Shown: positions 8,844-20,147, counted from the stretch's first letter. The stretch: 64,000 nt of DNA from Berberis thunbergii (GCA_003290165.1 QNQO01000654.1:434001-498000), one strand, 5' to 3'. Program-made: numbers and translations. The notes: generated from the sequence alone by a model not told the origin.

Positions 8844-10590
8844 CAAATTTAACTAACCTAAATAAATAGGTTAATTTAGCCTAATTTTAATAACTGCAAG
8901 TGCACAGTGTCTAACTGGTAGACAAGGGCAAGTACAGGTCGATCCCACAATGACTGTGGTTGCAATTAAAATTTTCAAGTTGACTTAAACTAATTTAAAT
9001 AGGGTTACAACAATTAAAATATCTAAATAAAAATCAAATTAAAAACAAAATAAAAGTTTTAAAGAATATGAGAAAGGAAACCAAGGCATTGAATCCACCA
9101 CTGGTTCTTTGAGATTTGTGTAATCAAAAATATTGTTTTCAAGATTTAACATGATTAACCTAAAGATTAATCTAAGTTCGCAATTGATTTTAGCAAAGGT
9201 ATAAACCCCTAGCATTGCGTGTCTTCTTACAGCACACACAATCACAGATTCAGATTAATTGATTAAATCAGGCTTTTTGAATTTCAACAAAGGGTACTTC
9301 TAACTACCGACTAGTCTAGATAATTAATCAGGATGTAATCGGTGAAAGCAAATTATTGAAAATCATAAATCAAATGTGTTTAACGTTCAAGCATAAAGAA
9401 AATAATAAATTTAAATACACAAACTTTAGGAAATCCCGTGGTTTCATCGTAGCCTTGGCGAATGGTTTAGCTGATCATGGTGGCGGTGGTCATCTCCTCG
9501 TAATGTGGTACGCCGCAACTCATATCTGCACGAATGCAAATCCCGAGGAAAGGGATGCTACAGGCACTGTGGTGGCTCTTAGGGAACTCGGGGGTGCCAA
9601 TAACAGCCACCCCTTTCTCTCCCGATTTTAACAGAGAGAGGCGGGAAACGCGCAGAGCGCTGTTTCGAGAGAGATCGGAGAATCCGGTGATGCTCAGGGC
9701 GTGCAGGTGTGCGTCAGGACGTTGGATGGCGGATGGGAAGACGTGGGAATGTCCGGCGTGTTTCCAGGTGGCGCGGTGAAGTTCTGTTGCAAGGAGCTTC
9801 CTGCTGTTCGATTCTAGCGGTGGTTACTGGCGTTGCAGCTGACGGCGAAGAGAGAGAGACAGTGAGAAATAGAGAGGGAAACAAGAAGGAGGGCCGAAAG
9901 AGGGGAGAAACAGGGGCGGTGAGGCGGAACAGAGTCGCGATGCGGCTCTGTTTCGCGGCGTGGTTGTGGTGGCTCTGTCGCAGCGGTTGAATCTGTTCTG
10001 TCCACCTTGTGATTGTGGCAGTGAGGGATGGGGACAAAGAGAGGGACATGGACGATGATGGAGGAGGCTCTGACGCGAAACAGGGTTGTCACTCCCCTGT
10101 TTCGTGGTGGTGGCGGTGTTCGCACGGTGGCGAGGTTAGGTGGTGATTGCGGGATTATCGCACTGCCAGCTCTCCTATCGAGCGAGGATTGCCGGCAGGG
10201 TGGATTGGTGTGGTGGTTGGAAAAGAGAGGAAGGGAGAAAAAACGTGGAAAACGAGAGGGAACCTTTCTCTAAGATGGGGGGAGTTAAATAGGGTTTTCC
10301 TATTATCTTGGGCTTGGGTTTTTAGGTTAGCATTTTGGGTTTGGGCTTAGGTTAAGTTAGGTGGACCTAGGTTTATTAGGATTATGTTTAGATATGTGTC
10401 CCTCTACTTTGTACCACCACTAGAATCGACCAATTGTCATTCCTTAAATTGTCGCCTTAATATCATTTCATCGTTAACGCTCAAATTCCTGTCAAGACAT
10501 GAAAACGAAATAATTATTATAAATTATAATAATCGAAACACTAACATATATAAATTAAGGGATATATTATGTAATAATTACGTGAATATC
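8840..10590 (+). mobile_element. 1.75-kb non-autonomous insertion inside LINE ORF2 (type unresolved)
   Basis: This segment interrupts the reverse transcriptase between LDLV and the following ARMGF. AATAGCT flanks it on both sides (8833-8839 and 10591-10597), consistent with a target duplication of up to 7 bp. It starts TATGCAAATTTAACTAACC, has an early GCAAGTGCACAGTG / GATCCCACAATGACTGTG segment, a GC-richer centre and an AT-rich end (...ACGTGAATATC). No protein of a known transposon is readable; open frames at 9356-10350 look like chance frames in GC-rich sequence. A second copy lacking the first roughly 110 bp is at 58790-60623. It could be a solo LTR or a TIR-less non-autonomous element. 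Confidence 0.7.
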
Positions 10591-10594
10591 AATA

Positions 10595-12594
10595 GCTCGC
10601 ATGGGGTTTGACTCCAAATGGATTCATTGGCTTCACACTTGCAGATCTATAGCTAATTTCTCTCTGAAAATTAATGGTCAGCTGCACGGGTTTTTCAATA
10701 GCTCGAAAGGCTTGCGCCAAGGCGATCCCCTGTCTCCTCTTCTTTTACTATAGCAGCAGAAGGTTTAACTCAAATGATTCTTAAAGCGGTTGATGCTGGC
10801 CTAGTGAGAGGGTTTTCTGTCGCGGAGGGTAGTCCGCCTGTTTCTATTCTCCAGTATGTGGATGATACTATCCTCTTTTGTGATGCTTCCGCTTCTCAGG
10901 TTCTTGCTCTTAAAAGAATTATGCTTTGGTTTGAAGTTATTTTAGGTCTGAAAATCAACTTTCACAAATCAAGGGTGTTGCCTATTGGAGATGTCCCTCA
11001 TCTGCACCAGTTGGCGGGTTTATTGGGTTGTTCAGCAGGTCATCTTCCAGTTAAGTATTTTGACATGCCTTTGGGGGCTTGTTTCAAAAGTAAAGCTGTG
11101 TGGGATGAGACGATCGAAAGGATGGTATCGAAACTAGCGTCTTGGAAATGCAAATTTCTCCCTAAAGCAGGCAGACTAGCTCTTGTACAATCCACATTAG
11201 CTTTTATCCCAGTCTTCATGATGTCTCTTATCAAGGTTATCTGTTCAATAGCAGCCAAGATGGAACAGATCATGCACGATTTTCTTTGGGGTTCTACTCA
11301 TAACTCTAGAAAGATGTATTTAGTGGGCTGGGAGAAAATTTGTTGCCCTAAATCTCGAGGTGGTTTAGGCATTCGCCAGGTGCTCACTTTCAATATTGCA
11401 TTACTTTCTAGGTGGCTTTCGCGATTTGCAGAAGAAAATGATAATTTATGGAGATCTCTCATTATGGACAAATATGGGCGCAATAGATGGGTTTGGGAAC
11501 AGAGAACTAAGTACACTTCCTATGGATGCTCTTTGTGGAAGTCCATCTCCCGGTGCGCAAGTGGCTTCTACCCTCACACCTCTCTCCAATGTGGAAATGG
11601 TGATCTCATCTCTTTTTTGCATGATGTTTGGTGTAGTAACCAATCTTTGAAGGATCTGTTTCCAATGTTGTTTATCATTAACAACAATCAATATAGGAGT
11701 GTGAGCAATTTTTGGTCTAACGGCAATTCTTTGGATCTTTCCTTTCGAAGACCCCTCAATACTGGGGAGCTAGAAGAGTTCGCTAATCTAATGCATCTGT
11801 TGGATAGACAAATGCTCTCCGAGGGGTCTGATAGTTTGGTATGGAAGGGTAAAGGTGTGGGCTTCTCGGTGAAACAATTTTCGGATATGTTGGTTGCATC
11901 TCATTATGAGACCCACTCTAACCCCTTCATCTCCTCTCACAAAAATCTGGTTTGGGTGACAAACCTTTTTTCTCGGATTAATTTCTTTAGTTGGTTAGTA
12001 TTGCATGAGAAGATCTTGACTAAAGATAGGTTAAGGAAAAGAGGAATCCTCACAGGGAGTCTTTGTGTGCTTTGCAATAAAATGGACGAGACGCTGGACC
12101 ATTTGATGCTTCACTGCAGTTTCTCCAAATCCATTTGGAGCAGCTTCTTGGCAGAATTTGGTTTGAGTTTGATGTTTCGAGACTCCATTTTAGATTGGCT
12201 AAGTTGGTGGTCTCAAGCTAATCCTTCCCGTCGGGGAGAGTGGTTATGGCGTAGGGTCCCTCACGTTCTCATGTGGTGTGTGTGGAAAGAAATAAATAAA
12301 AGGGTATTTGAAGGACTCAATAGATCAGAGCACTCTATCTTTATCGAGATTAGAGAATTGCTGTGGAGGATGGGTTCGGCATGTAATTTGTTTGGGGATT
12401 TGGGTTTTGACACTTTCATGGTGTCTTGGCATTCCTTGATATGGGAATGTTTCTCTTTGTTTTTGTTTCCCTTTCTTTCATTAATAAACATCTTCGTGTT
12501 TGACAAAAAAATTTCAATTCTAAAGAGCCAAGGCTACCAACCATTTTTTTATCAGGATTGGAGCTCTTTACACTTCTACCCCTTCTATAATTGA
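10595..12594 (+). pseudogene. LINE ORF2, 3' half: reverse transcriptase catalytic core and C-terminal region
   Basis: Reading resumes with [26 protein letters not shown] and [13 protein letters not shown]. After a 1-nt frameshift near 10747 it continues as AAEGLTQM... to the catalytic QYVDDTILFCDAS (YVDD near 10857). Downstream are PVKYFDMPLG, KMEQIMHDFLWG, PKSRGGLGIRQ and a zf-RVT-like cysteine/histidine segment (SLCVLCNKMDETLDHLMLHC). The frame reads through the usual LINE stop into flanking DNA, ending at 12594. No RNase H domain follows. The upstream half is at 7037-8843. Confidence 0.85.
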
Positions 12595-12974
12595 TGTTTG
12601 TGATTGTGTTTTAAAGAGAATATGTAAAAATGTAAATGAGCCCAACCCTTATAAAAAATGGTTGGTTGTCCTGGCTGCCTAGACTTACTCACGGCGAAAT
12701 CACATTCTTTTTTTTTTTTAATCAAACTTTTGTTCATACCCAGAATTGATAACTATGATGTAAGCAGTGTTAGCGGATATGAAAGTTTATTTTATTTATC
12801 TAATGAAGAAATAATAATATGTCTTGCCAATGGGTGGTATTAATAATATGGTGGTTTTATATATTCCATAATGTATTTATAAAAACAAAATTCCAATTTG
12901 AGAGAGTGGCATTGGATCGGTCCCTACCCAAGTGTTTATTTTCAATAAATAAAAAAAAGTTTATGTAATTTAAA
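12512..12974. repeat. Duplicated block A, copy 1, left part
   Basis: The sequence from TTCAATTCTAAAGAGCC through the run containing CAGAATTGATAACTATGATG and CTTGCCAATGGGTGG recurs nearly unchanged at 28345-28818 and partly at 47205-47520. A short open reading (RIDNYDVSSVSGYESLFYLS...) is identical in all three copies. Recent duplication is the simpler explanation for that, rather than a gene. Confidence 0.8.
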
Positions 12975-13254
12975 TGGTTATGGCGTAGGGTTCTTCACGT
13001 TTTCATGTGGTGTGTATAGAAAATTAGAAATATGAAGGTTTTTTAAGGGCTCAACAGATCAGAGCATTCTATTTTTATCGAGATTAGAAAATTGTTGTGG
13101 AAGATGGTTTAGGCTTGTAATTTGTTCAGGGACTTGATTTTTGACACCTTCATGATGTCTTGGCATTTCTTGATGTAAGAATGATTATCTTTGTCATTTA
13201 TTTTCTTTCTTATCTTTAATAAACATCTTTGTGTTTTGTAAAAGAAAAAAAAGA
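12975..13254 (+). mobile_element. LINE 3'-end fragment
   Basis: From GGTTATGGCGTAGGGTTCTT to AATAAACATCTTTGTGTTTT plus an A-rich tail, this matches the last about 280 bp of the 4961-12511 LINE. It is a strongly 5'-truncated insertion. The corresponding site at about 47518-47535 lacks it (empty allele), and block A copy 2 carries it at 28819-29093. Confidence 0.85.
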
Positions 13255-13273
13255 AAATCATATCACCAACAAT

Positions 13274-13767
13274 TGCGGAAGCGGGTAGACACCAACAATT
13301 GCACACAAGTACCATAAGGATCCAATCAATTAAATAGAGCAACTAGCAATGAAAGAAATTAGAGAAAAATAAGAACATACCACAAAAGACACAAGGTTTA
13401 CGCGGTTCAGCAATTGCCTACGTCTACGGTGAGGTGATTCCACTATATTCAAGAACAAGGTACAAGAAGATGACAATTCTCACACAATCTCGCGACAAGA
13501 GATGAAACAATTCAAGGAATTATCTTTCTCTATTCCCTATGCTTCACAGTTTTTCTACATGGAATCATCTTAATCAAAACACCTATAGTTCCTAGTATAT
13601 ATAGGAACAACAATTTTTTGTTTGGCAGCAGTTTCCTGTTTCATAGTAGTTTCTTGTTTCCTAGAATTTATTTCCTATTCAAAAAACAATTTTCAGAAGT
13701 CCAAACAGTTTCCTGTTTCAAACAGGAGTTTAAACACTTTCCTGTTTCAAACACGCTTCCTGTTTCA
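13274..13767 (-). repeat. Copia LTR, inverted copy (494 bp)
   Basis: Its reverse complement begins TGAAACAGGAAGCGTGTTTG and ends CCCGCTTCCGCA. It is nearly identical in length and sequence to the LTR at 14435-14930. With it, it forms a palindrome with arms of about 495 bp separated by 667 bp. The repeated TTTCCTGTTTCA motifs inside are an LTR-internal repeat. Confidence 0.85.
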
Positions 13768-14298
13768 TGGATGCTTAGGTACTTAAAAGGTACCTTGGAT
13801 GTGGGTTTGGACTTCGGTGGAGATTCATGTCAGGTTCGTGGGTTTGTTGATTCTGATTATGGTGGTGATCTAGATAGACGAAGATCTACTACTGGTTACG
13901 TATTTCAGATATACGGTGCTCCGGTTAGTTAGAGATCTATGCTTTAGGATACAGTGGCTCTCTCTACTACACAGGCAGAGTATATGGCATTGACAGAAGG
14001 TGTAAAAGAAGCATTGTGGGTTCAAGGTCTTGTAAATGACTTGGGTGTGGAACTAGATAGTGTTGAGGTTCTCTGTGACAGTCAAAGTGTCATCCACTTG
14101 GCTAAAAATCAGGTTCATCACGCAAGGACTAAGCATATTGACGTCCGATATCACTTTGTTCGAGATGTAATTGAGGATGGTGATGTGTCTTTGGTGAAAG
14201 TACACACAAAAGACAACCCTGCTGATATGTTGACAAAGGTTGTTCCTGGAGTTAAGTTTCAACATTGTTTGGACTTACTCCACATTGACTCATGTTGA
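13768..14298 (+). pseudogene. Ty1/copia reverse transcriptase end and RNase H domain
   Basis: The reading MLRYLKGTLDVGLDF, GFVDSDYGGDLDRRRSTTGY, LSTTQAEYMALTEGVKEALW, VEVLCDSQSVIHLAKN and HIDVRYHFVRD is the copia RNase H region with its conserved D, E, D, D residues. It ends VHTKDNPADMLTK and a stop just before the 3' LTR. Two in-frame stops follow GAPVS (about 13930-13950). Gag, protease, integrase and most of the RT are missing. Confidence 0.9.
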
Positions 14299-14434
14299 TT
14301 GAGGGCCCTTTGGGGCGTTGCCCTTCGGGGCGATTTCGTGAGGTGACAAAGCTATGATGGAGTGTTGATCAGTTTATTCTCATGCCTTGTTTCGGCTCAT
14401 TTTTTCCTTATAAAAATTTGCCGAGGTGGAGAAT

Positions 14435-14930
14435 TGTGAAACAAGAAACGTGTTTGAAATAGGAAAGTGTTTGGATTCCTGTTTGAAACAGGAAACTGTT
14501 TGGACTTCTGGAAATTATTTTTTGAACAGGAAATAAATTCTAGGAAACAGGAAACTACTATGAAACAGGAAACTGTTGCCAAACAGAAAATTGTTGTTCC
14601 TATATATACTAGGAACTATAGGTGTTTTGATTAAGATGATTCCATGTAGAAAAACTGTGAAGCACAGGGAATAGAGAAAGATAATTCCTTGAATTGTTCC
14701 ATCTCTTGTTGAGAGATTGTGTGAGAATTGTCATCTTCTTGTACCTTGTTCTTGAATATAGTGGAATCGCCTCACCGTGGACGTAGGCAATTGCTGAACC
14801 ACGTAAATCTTGTGTCTCTTGTGGTATGTTCTTAATTTTCTCTAATTTCTTTCATTGCTAGTTGCTCTATTTAATTGATTGGATCCTTGTAGTACTTGTG
14901 TGCAATTGTTGGTGTCTACCTGCTTCCGCA
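14435..14930 (+). repeat. Copia LTR, forward copy (496 bp)
   Basis: It starts TGTGAAACAAGAAACG after the polypurine tract and ends CTGCTTCCGCA. A TATA-like run (CCTATATATACTAGGAAC) lies at about 14599-14615. It is the reverse complement of 13274-13767. Confidence 0.85.
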
Positions 14931-16640
14931 ATAAGGCGCAACACACAACCTTTTCCTATAGCAACAAACTAGATTTTCTTGGGGCTCACAATCGATTGGT
15001 GGGCTAAGGATATCAAATTTTTGTGGAATATTAGGAAACAAGAAATATATATACGTCATGACTTGCTAATACCAACTATATGTAGGTTTAGGGCCAATCT
15101 CCTGCGGGGCGTCGAGGGGCGATTATGCATGTGATAAGTTGTCTTGCTCGAACCACATTCTACGCACTTAACAGTCTTGATGTGCCACACGAAATTCACC
15201 CTAGACACAATTTTTTTTTTTTTCTATTGTATTTTCCGAAAGTCTTTGAAACGTTCCAACGAAATTTATTGGCCACACAGATTTTTCTCTGAAGTCAATC
15301 TAGGTTGCATTTATGAATAAGATGACCATTTGCATGTTATACTTGCTCCCATTTTCTTTCGCAAAAAATATACCGTGTAAACAAGGCATAAAACTTTGTC
15401 GAGATCCATAAAATTTGTTGTTGACATTAAAGAGTATATATAGATTTTTTTTACCAGGAATATTTGTTTCAATTAATGCATTTGTTTACTTATTTATTTA
15501 TTGAATGTGTTATATGGTGGATGAATTAGTCCAATGTGTTATGGTGGATGAATTAGTCCAATAGTGATGAAATGAAATATATTGTAGAGACAGTATTTAT
15601 AAGATGGCAAAAGAGTAAAGACAAGTATAAGGGACAAGCAAAAAGCATGAAATATCATGAAATATAAGCAATTATTTGTCGATTTGCTTTGTTTGAATGC
15701 ATTACTTACGTCAAGTTGGCGAATCGACCAACCATACAATAAGAGACTGCAATGGAGAGAACGTGTCTACTTGTTGTAGGTTTAATTACAGGATTGAAAG
15801 TGTTCCCTAATAAAAAAATGTCCTTGTTACTGGTTGTAGCCCTGAGCCACATGACGTGCTTTGTGGCGTTCTAGTGAGCCATCTGCCTTTTGTTTCAAGC
15901 GAAAAACCCATTTTGAGCCAACAATGTTCATTGAAGAAGTCGATGGTACAAGGGACCAGGTACCATTTATTAGGATAGCGTTGTATTCACCCACCATAGC
16001 CAACCGCTAGTTTGGATCTTTTGAAGCTTTCGCGTCGTAGGGTCGAAATGCATTTGTTCTTTGTATTCAATACGTATTGCATGACCGAAAGTCTCATCTG
16101 ACTCTCTTATTCAAACGGCTAGCTCCAACTGAAATGGAATCATAAACCAATTAAAAAATCATGGGCAATATGGGCATTTTATGATCGATAACACGCGTGA
16201 ATTTAATCTTATTATAAAGTTTTATACTTTATAATATGCACCTTGATAACTACTAAATTCATATACTGTGACAATATAGATGAAAAGGATGGGCAAGATA
16301 AGCAACCAAAAAGGTAGTCGAATTGACCATACTCTCTAGCTTGATTATCAGGGATAATGATGGCTTCAAAGTTAATTAGTTATAGGATTATTTATTTCAA
16401 TGATTGATTTCCGACAGCGGATGGAAATTGATTGATTAGAACGTCTCTAACCAAAGATACAACTAAATTTTAAGTAATCCACCCGCCACAGCTCTCTCAC
16501 TACTTGGTACTCAATTGATCGTCATAACTTTTTAGAATATGTAGAATTTGCACTCAACATAGTCTCAGGCCAAAGTTTAAAATTGATTCACATCTATAAT
16601 AAGAAAAATAAAACAATATGAAAGTACAAAATAGAAAAAA
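14931..16640. repeat. Duplicated block A, copy 1, right part (with R1 unit)
   Basis: From CAACAAACTAGATTTTCTTGG onward this parallels 29105-30865. It includes copia RT remnants (15700-16045). It ends in unit R1 (about 16141-16640: ATCATGGGCAATATGGGCAT ... CACGCGTGAATTTAATC ... GGTGGTCGAATTGGTCCA-like). R1 also occurs at 18540-20147 (split), 24612-25090, 30355-30865, 42185-42740, 46235-46800 and 48030-49800 (split), always in the same orientation. Confidence 0.8.
15700..16045 (-). pseudogene. Ty1/copia reverse transcriptase N-terminal fragment
   Basis: On the minus strand, pieces such as WSIRQLDVSNAF, PVIKPTT, SLETKGRWL-type remnants of FRLKQKADGS, and EYNA...TW.LVP can be aligned to the start of copia reverse transcriptase. 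The frames are broken. Homologous fragments lie at 18285-18480, 29950-30260 and 47835-47930. Confidence 0.7.
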
Positions 16641-16644
16641 AAAA

Positions 16645-18280
16645 ATTTAATGTTTCAAACACGAAGATGTTTATTAAAGAAAGAAAGGGAAACAAATTAC
16701 AAAGGGAATCATTCATCTATCAAGGAATGCCAAGACACCATAAATGTGTCGAAATTCAAATCCCTAAACAAATTACAAGCCGAACCCATCTTCCACAATA
16801 GTTCCCTAATCTCGATAAAGATAGAGTGCTTTGATATGTTGAGCCCTTTAAAAACCTTATTGTTTCTCTCTTTTCACTCACATCACATAAGTACATGAGG
16901 AACCCTACGCCATAACCACTCCGCTCGTCTGGAATGATTAGCTTGGGACCACCAACTTAGCAAATCTAAAATGGACCCTTTAAACATTAAACTCAAACCA
17001 AATTTTGACAAGAAACTACTCCAAATGGATTTGGAGAATCTACAATGAAGCATCAAATGATCCATCGTCTCGTCAATCTCATTACAAAGAACACAAAGAC
17101 TTTCCGTGTGGATTCCTATTTTCCTTAACCTATCTTTAGTCATAATTCTCTCATGCAACACTGACCAACTAAAGAAATTTATCCGAAGAAAAATATTTTT
17201 CACTCATACCAGATTCTCATTAGAGAAAATGAAGGGGTTGGAGTGAGTCTCATAATGAGAGGTAGCCAATATATCAGAAAAAAATTTCACCGAGAAGCTC
17301 GCGCTTTTACCCTTCCACACCAAACTATCAGATCCCTCTAAGAGCATCTGTCTATCCAACATATCCTTTAAATTGACGACCTCCACTAGTTCACCAGCAT
17401 TTAGGGGCATTCGAAAAGAAAGATCCCAAGAATTGTCATTAAACCTAAAATTGCTCACACTCCCATATTGTTTGTTGTTAATGATAAACAACATTGGAAA
17501 CAGATCCTTCAGAAATTAGTTACTACACCAAAAATCATGCCATAAAGAAATTAAATCACCATTGCCACATCGAATAGAGGTGTGAGGGTAGAAACCACTT
17601 GCGCACCGGGATATGGATTTCCACAAAGAACATCCATAGGGAGTGTACTTAGTTCTCTTTTCCTAATCTCATCTATTGCACCCATATTTATCAAGAATGA
17701 GAGATTTCCATAAGGTGTCATTTTCTCCTACAAGTCACCAAAGCCACTTGGAAAGTAATGCAAAGTTGAATGTGAGCACTTGGCGAATGCCTAAACCACC
17801 TCGAGATTTGGGGCAACAATTTTTATACCAGCCCACTGAATGCATCTTTCTAGAGTTTTGAGTGGAACTCCAAAGGAAGTCACGCATGATCTGTTCCATC
17901 TTGGCCACTATTGAAGACGGAACCTTGATAAGAGACATGATGAACACAGGAATCAAATCTAATGTGGATTGGACAAAAGCCAGTCTGCTTGCTTTTGAGA
18001 GAAATTTGCGTTTTCAAGACGCTAGTTTCAATTCCAATACTTAATTGGAAGCTGACCCGCTGAACAACCAAATAAATCCTCCAACTGCTGCAGATGAGGG
18101 ACTTCTCCAATAGGCAACAACACTGATTTGTGGTAATTGATTTTTAGACCTGACATAACTTCGAACCAAAGCATAATTCTTTTAAGAGCAAGAACCTGAT
18201 AAACAGAAGCATCACAAAACATGATAGTATCATTCGCATATTGAATGATAGAAACCAGAGGACTACCCTCGGATAGAAAT
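16645..18280 (-). mobile_element. LINE copy, minus strand, 5'-truncated (about 1.6 kb)
   Basis: The 3' end (plus-strand TTTCAAACACGAAGATGTTTATT) is at 16650 and abuts R1. Homology runs through the zf-RVT-like segment (SLCVLCNEIDETMDHLMLHC), PKSRGGLGIRQ, and the RT core, where the catalytic motif reads QYANDTIM (YVDD changed to YAND). It stops at about 18280, where copia RT sequence begins. Frames are broken by several stops and shifts. Confidence 0.9.
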
Positions 18281-18284
18281 CGGT

Positions 18285-18480
18285 TGTACCCCTGGGCCAC
18301 GAGACGTGCTTTGTGGCGTTCTAGTGAGCCATTTGCCTTTTGTTTCAAGCGAAAAACTCATTTTGAGCCAACAATGTTTTTTTAAGAAGTTGTTGGCACC
18401 ATTTATTAGGGTAGCATTGTATTCACCCACCATGGCCAACCGCCAGTTTGGATCTTTTGAGGCTTTCGCGTCGTAGGATC
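18285..18480 (-). pseudogene. Ty1/copia RT fragment joined to the truncated LINE
   Basis: The minus-strand reading contains KQKANGSLERHKARLVAQGY, the copia RT start, which runs directly in frame into LINE RT residues (SEGSPLVSIIQYAND). The join is a junction of two degenerate elements rather than a designed fusion. The homologous fragment with normal flanks is at 29950-30260. Confidence 0.75.
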
Positions 18481-18657
18481 GAAATGCATTTTGTTCTTTG
18501 TAATCGATAAAGTCTCTTTGACTCTCTTATTCAAACGGCTAGCTCCAACTGAAATGGAGTCATAAACCAATTAAAAAATCATGGGCAATATGGGCATTTT
18601 ACTATCGATGACACGCGTGAATTTAATCTTATTATAAAGCTTGATAACTACTAAACT

Positions 18658-19743
18658 TAGGGGTGGGCACGGTCCGGATCGGTTCCAATTTTGGAGGAAC
18701 CTAACTCGAACCGTTTAAAATTAACGGATTCGGTCCGGTCCGGATCCCCTCATTTTGAATATTGGAACCGAACCTAACTCGAACCGTTTGAAACGGTCCG
18801 GTCCCTACGGTTCCAAACGGTTCCTACTAAAAAATGCATCAATTTCTAATTAGAATTTGCTAGAATGATTACTGTTTTTATACTAAATCCAACTATTATG
18901 AAAAAGATTGGGCCTAGAGAATGCAGGATAAACCCAGTTCAATACAGGAAACCAAAACGAAGCTAAATAGTTGAAAGTTGAAACCTGAATTAGCTTATGC
19001 AGAAGCGCTGCCAAGAGGAGTTCACCCAAATCTAGCTCAACTGGATAAGCTATGCCTTAACCATTGGTTTAGTCACTGATTCAGCGTAAAACCAGATGGT
19101 GTTAGAACTGAATTTGCAACAGATGGCCTCTGTAAGTACAAACTGTCTCCACACCATAGTGCAAACTTACTCTGCAAGAACAATCAATTCAAGTTCCACT
19201 TCACAAAAACATCTGCTGGACGACTCCTAGTCAGGTTGTCCATATTTGAATATGAGGCATGCGATAGAGTCAGAGGAGAGGAGAGGAGAGGAGAGGGAGA
19301 TCTCCTCGAGACAGAGAGCAGAGAGAGGAGAGGGAGATCCTCGACATCCCTTCGACAGAGAGAGCAGAGAAAGGAGAGGGAGATCCTCGACATCCCTTCG
19401 ACAGAGAGAGGAGAGGAGAGGGAGAGAGCAGAGAGAGTCCCCTTCTTGTGACAGAGACAGAGACAGAGAGAGGTGAGGAGAGTGGAGACTTTAGCTGTTT
19501 GTTTAGGTTATGGTTTTGGTATGTTTAGGGTTTTATAATAAATGGGATTTGAAACGGTTCGGACGGGTCCAACCCGGACCGTTTCGTTTTTAAAATTAGG
19601 AACCGGGACCGGACCGTTTTATAACGGATCCGGACCGATCCGGACCGTTTCTAAAAACTTATAATTTAAATCCAGACCGTTTAGAGGAAAACGGTCCGGT
19701 TCGAGTTGAATCCGCGGATCGTCGACCCGTTTGCCCACCCCTA
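18658..19743. mobile_element. Non-autonomous hAT transposon, 1086 bp
   Basis: The termini are TAGGGGTGGGCA and TGCCCACCCCTA, perfect 12-bp inverted repeats. The flanking 8 bp ACTAAACT occurs on both sides (18650-18657 and 19744-19751), the hAT target-duplication length. Subterminal regions carry many inverted copies of GGTCCGG / GAACCGTTT. It interrupts an R1 unit. The interior has no transposase; it holds a GA-rich minisatellite (19265-19475). Confidence 0.9.
19265..19475 (+). repeat. GA-rich minisatellite within the hAT element
   Basis: Imperfect tandem copies of a unit of about 45-65 bp built from GAGAGGAGAGGGAGATCCTCG and ACATCCCTTCGACAGAGAG. The open frames across it encode low-complexity Arg/Glu/Ser strings and are not regarded as genes. 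Confidence 0.75.
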
Positions 19744-19751
19744 ACTAAACT

Positions 19752-20147
19752 TATAGATGAAAAGGATGGCCAATATAAGCGACCAAAAAGGTGGTCGAAT
19801 TGGTCCATAGTATACTCTCTAGCTTGATCATATAATCAAGGTTAGGTAGGCTATGTTTTTGGATTTTATCGGGGATAGTGATGGCTTCAAAGTTAATTAG
19901 TTATAGGATTATTTATTTCGATGATTGATTTCTGATAGCGGATGGAAATTGATTGATTAGAACCAACGGTACAACTAAAATTTAAGTAATCCACCCGCGA
20001 TAGCTCTATCACTAGTCGGCACTCAATTGATTGTCAGAATCTCTTAGAATATGTAAAATTTGTACTCAACATAGTCTCAGGTCAAAGTTTAAGATTGATT
20101 CACATCTAAAATAAAAAAGGTAAAAGAATATAGAAATAGAAAAATAA
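19752..20147. repeat. R1 unit, second half (copy b)
   Basis: It continues the R1 sequence interrupted by the hAT element (TATAGATGAAAAGGATGGCC ... AAGTTTAAGATTGATTCACA). It is followed at 20148 by the same LINE insertion seen after R1 at 16645 and 30866. The LINE insertion is therefore older than these duplications. Confidence 0.8.

Larger units (their letters stand above)
4961..12511 (+). mobile_element. L1-type LINE, longest copy, split by an insertion at 8840-10590
   Basis: A non-LTR retrotransposon with a GC-richer 5' region (4961-5380, several GTTTTCGAAGGTG repeats), ORF1-like reading frames, and an ORF2 with AP-endonuclease, reverse transcriptase (YVDD) and zf-RVT-like C-terminal region. 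The 3' tail is short (AATAAACATCTTCGTG, then A7 ending at 12511). ORF2 has at least five in-frame stops and one frameshift, so the copy is dead. The true 5' end may be cut by the CACTA element ending at 4960. Truncated copies of the same family lie at 16645-18280, 20148-21626, 30866-37062 (all minus) and, as 3' scraps, at 12975, 28819, 44572 and 45785. Confidence 0.9.
13274..14930 (+). mobile_element. Rearranged Ty1/copia relic with two LTRs in inverted orientation
   Basis: A copia reverse transcriptase/RNase H segment is followed by a forward LTR (14435-14930, TGTGAAACAAG...CTTCCGCA). It is preceded by the same LTR in reverse orientation (13274-13767). A polypurine-like GAGGTGGAGAAT stands right before the 3' LTR. 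Normal elements have direct LTRs, so this copy arose by rearrangement, or two elements recombined. It interrupts block A; the uninterrupted sequence is at about 29090-29110. No clean 5-bp target duplication is seen. Confidence 0.8.

Noticed and set aside
9356..10350. Several GC-rich open frames within the 8840-10590 insertion
   Set aside because: They overlap on both strands, lack domains and are not kept in the second copy at 58790-60623.
12658..12843. 61-codon frame conserved in three places (RIDNYDVSSVSGYESL...)
   Set aside because: The conservation is explained by recent duplication of block A; synonymous and non-coding flanks are equally conserved.
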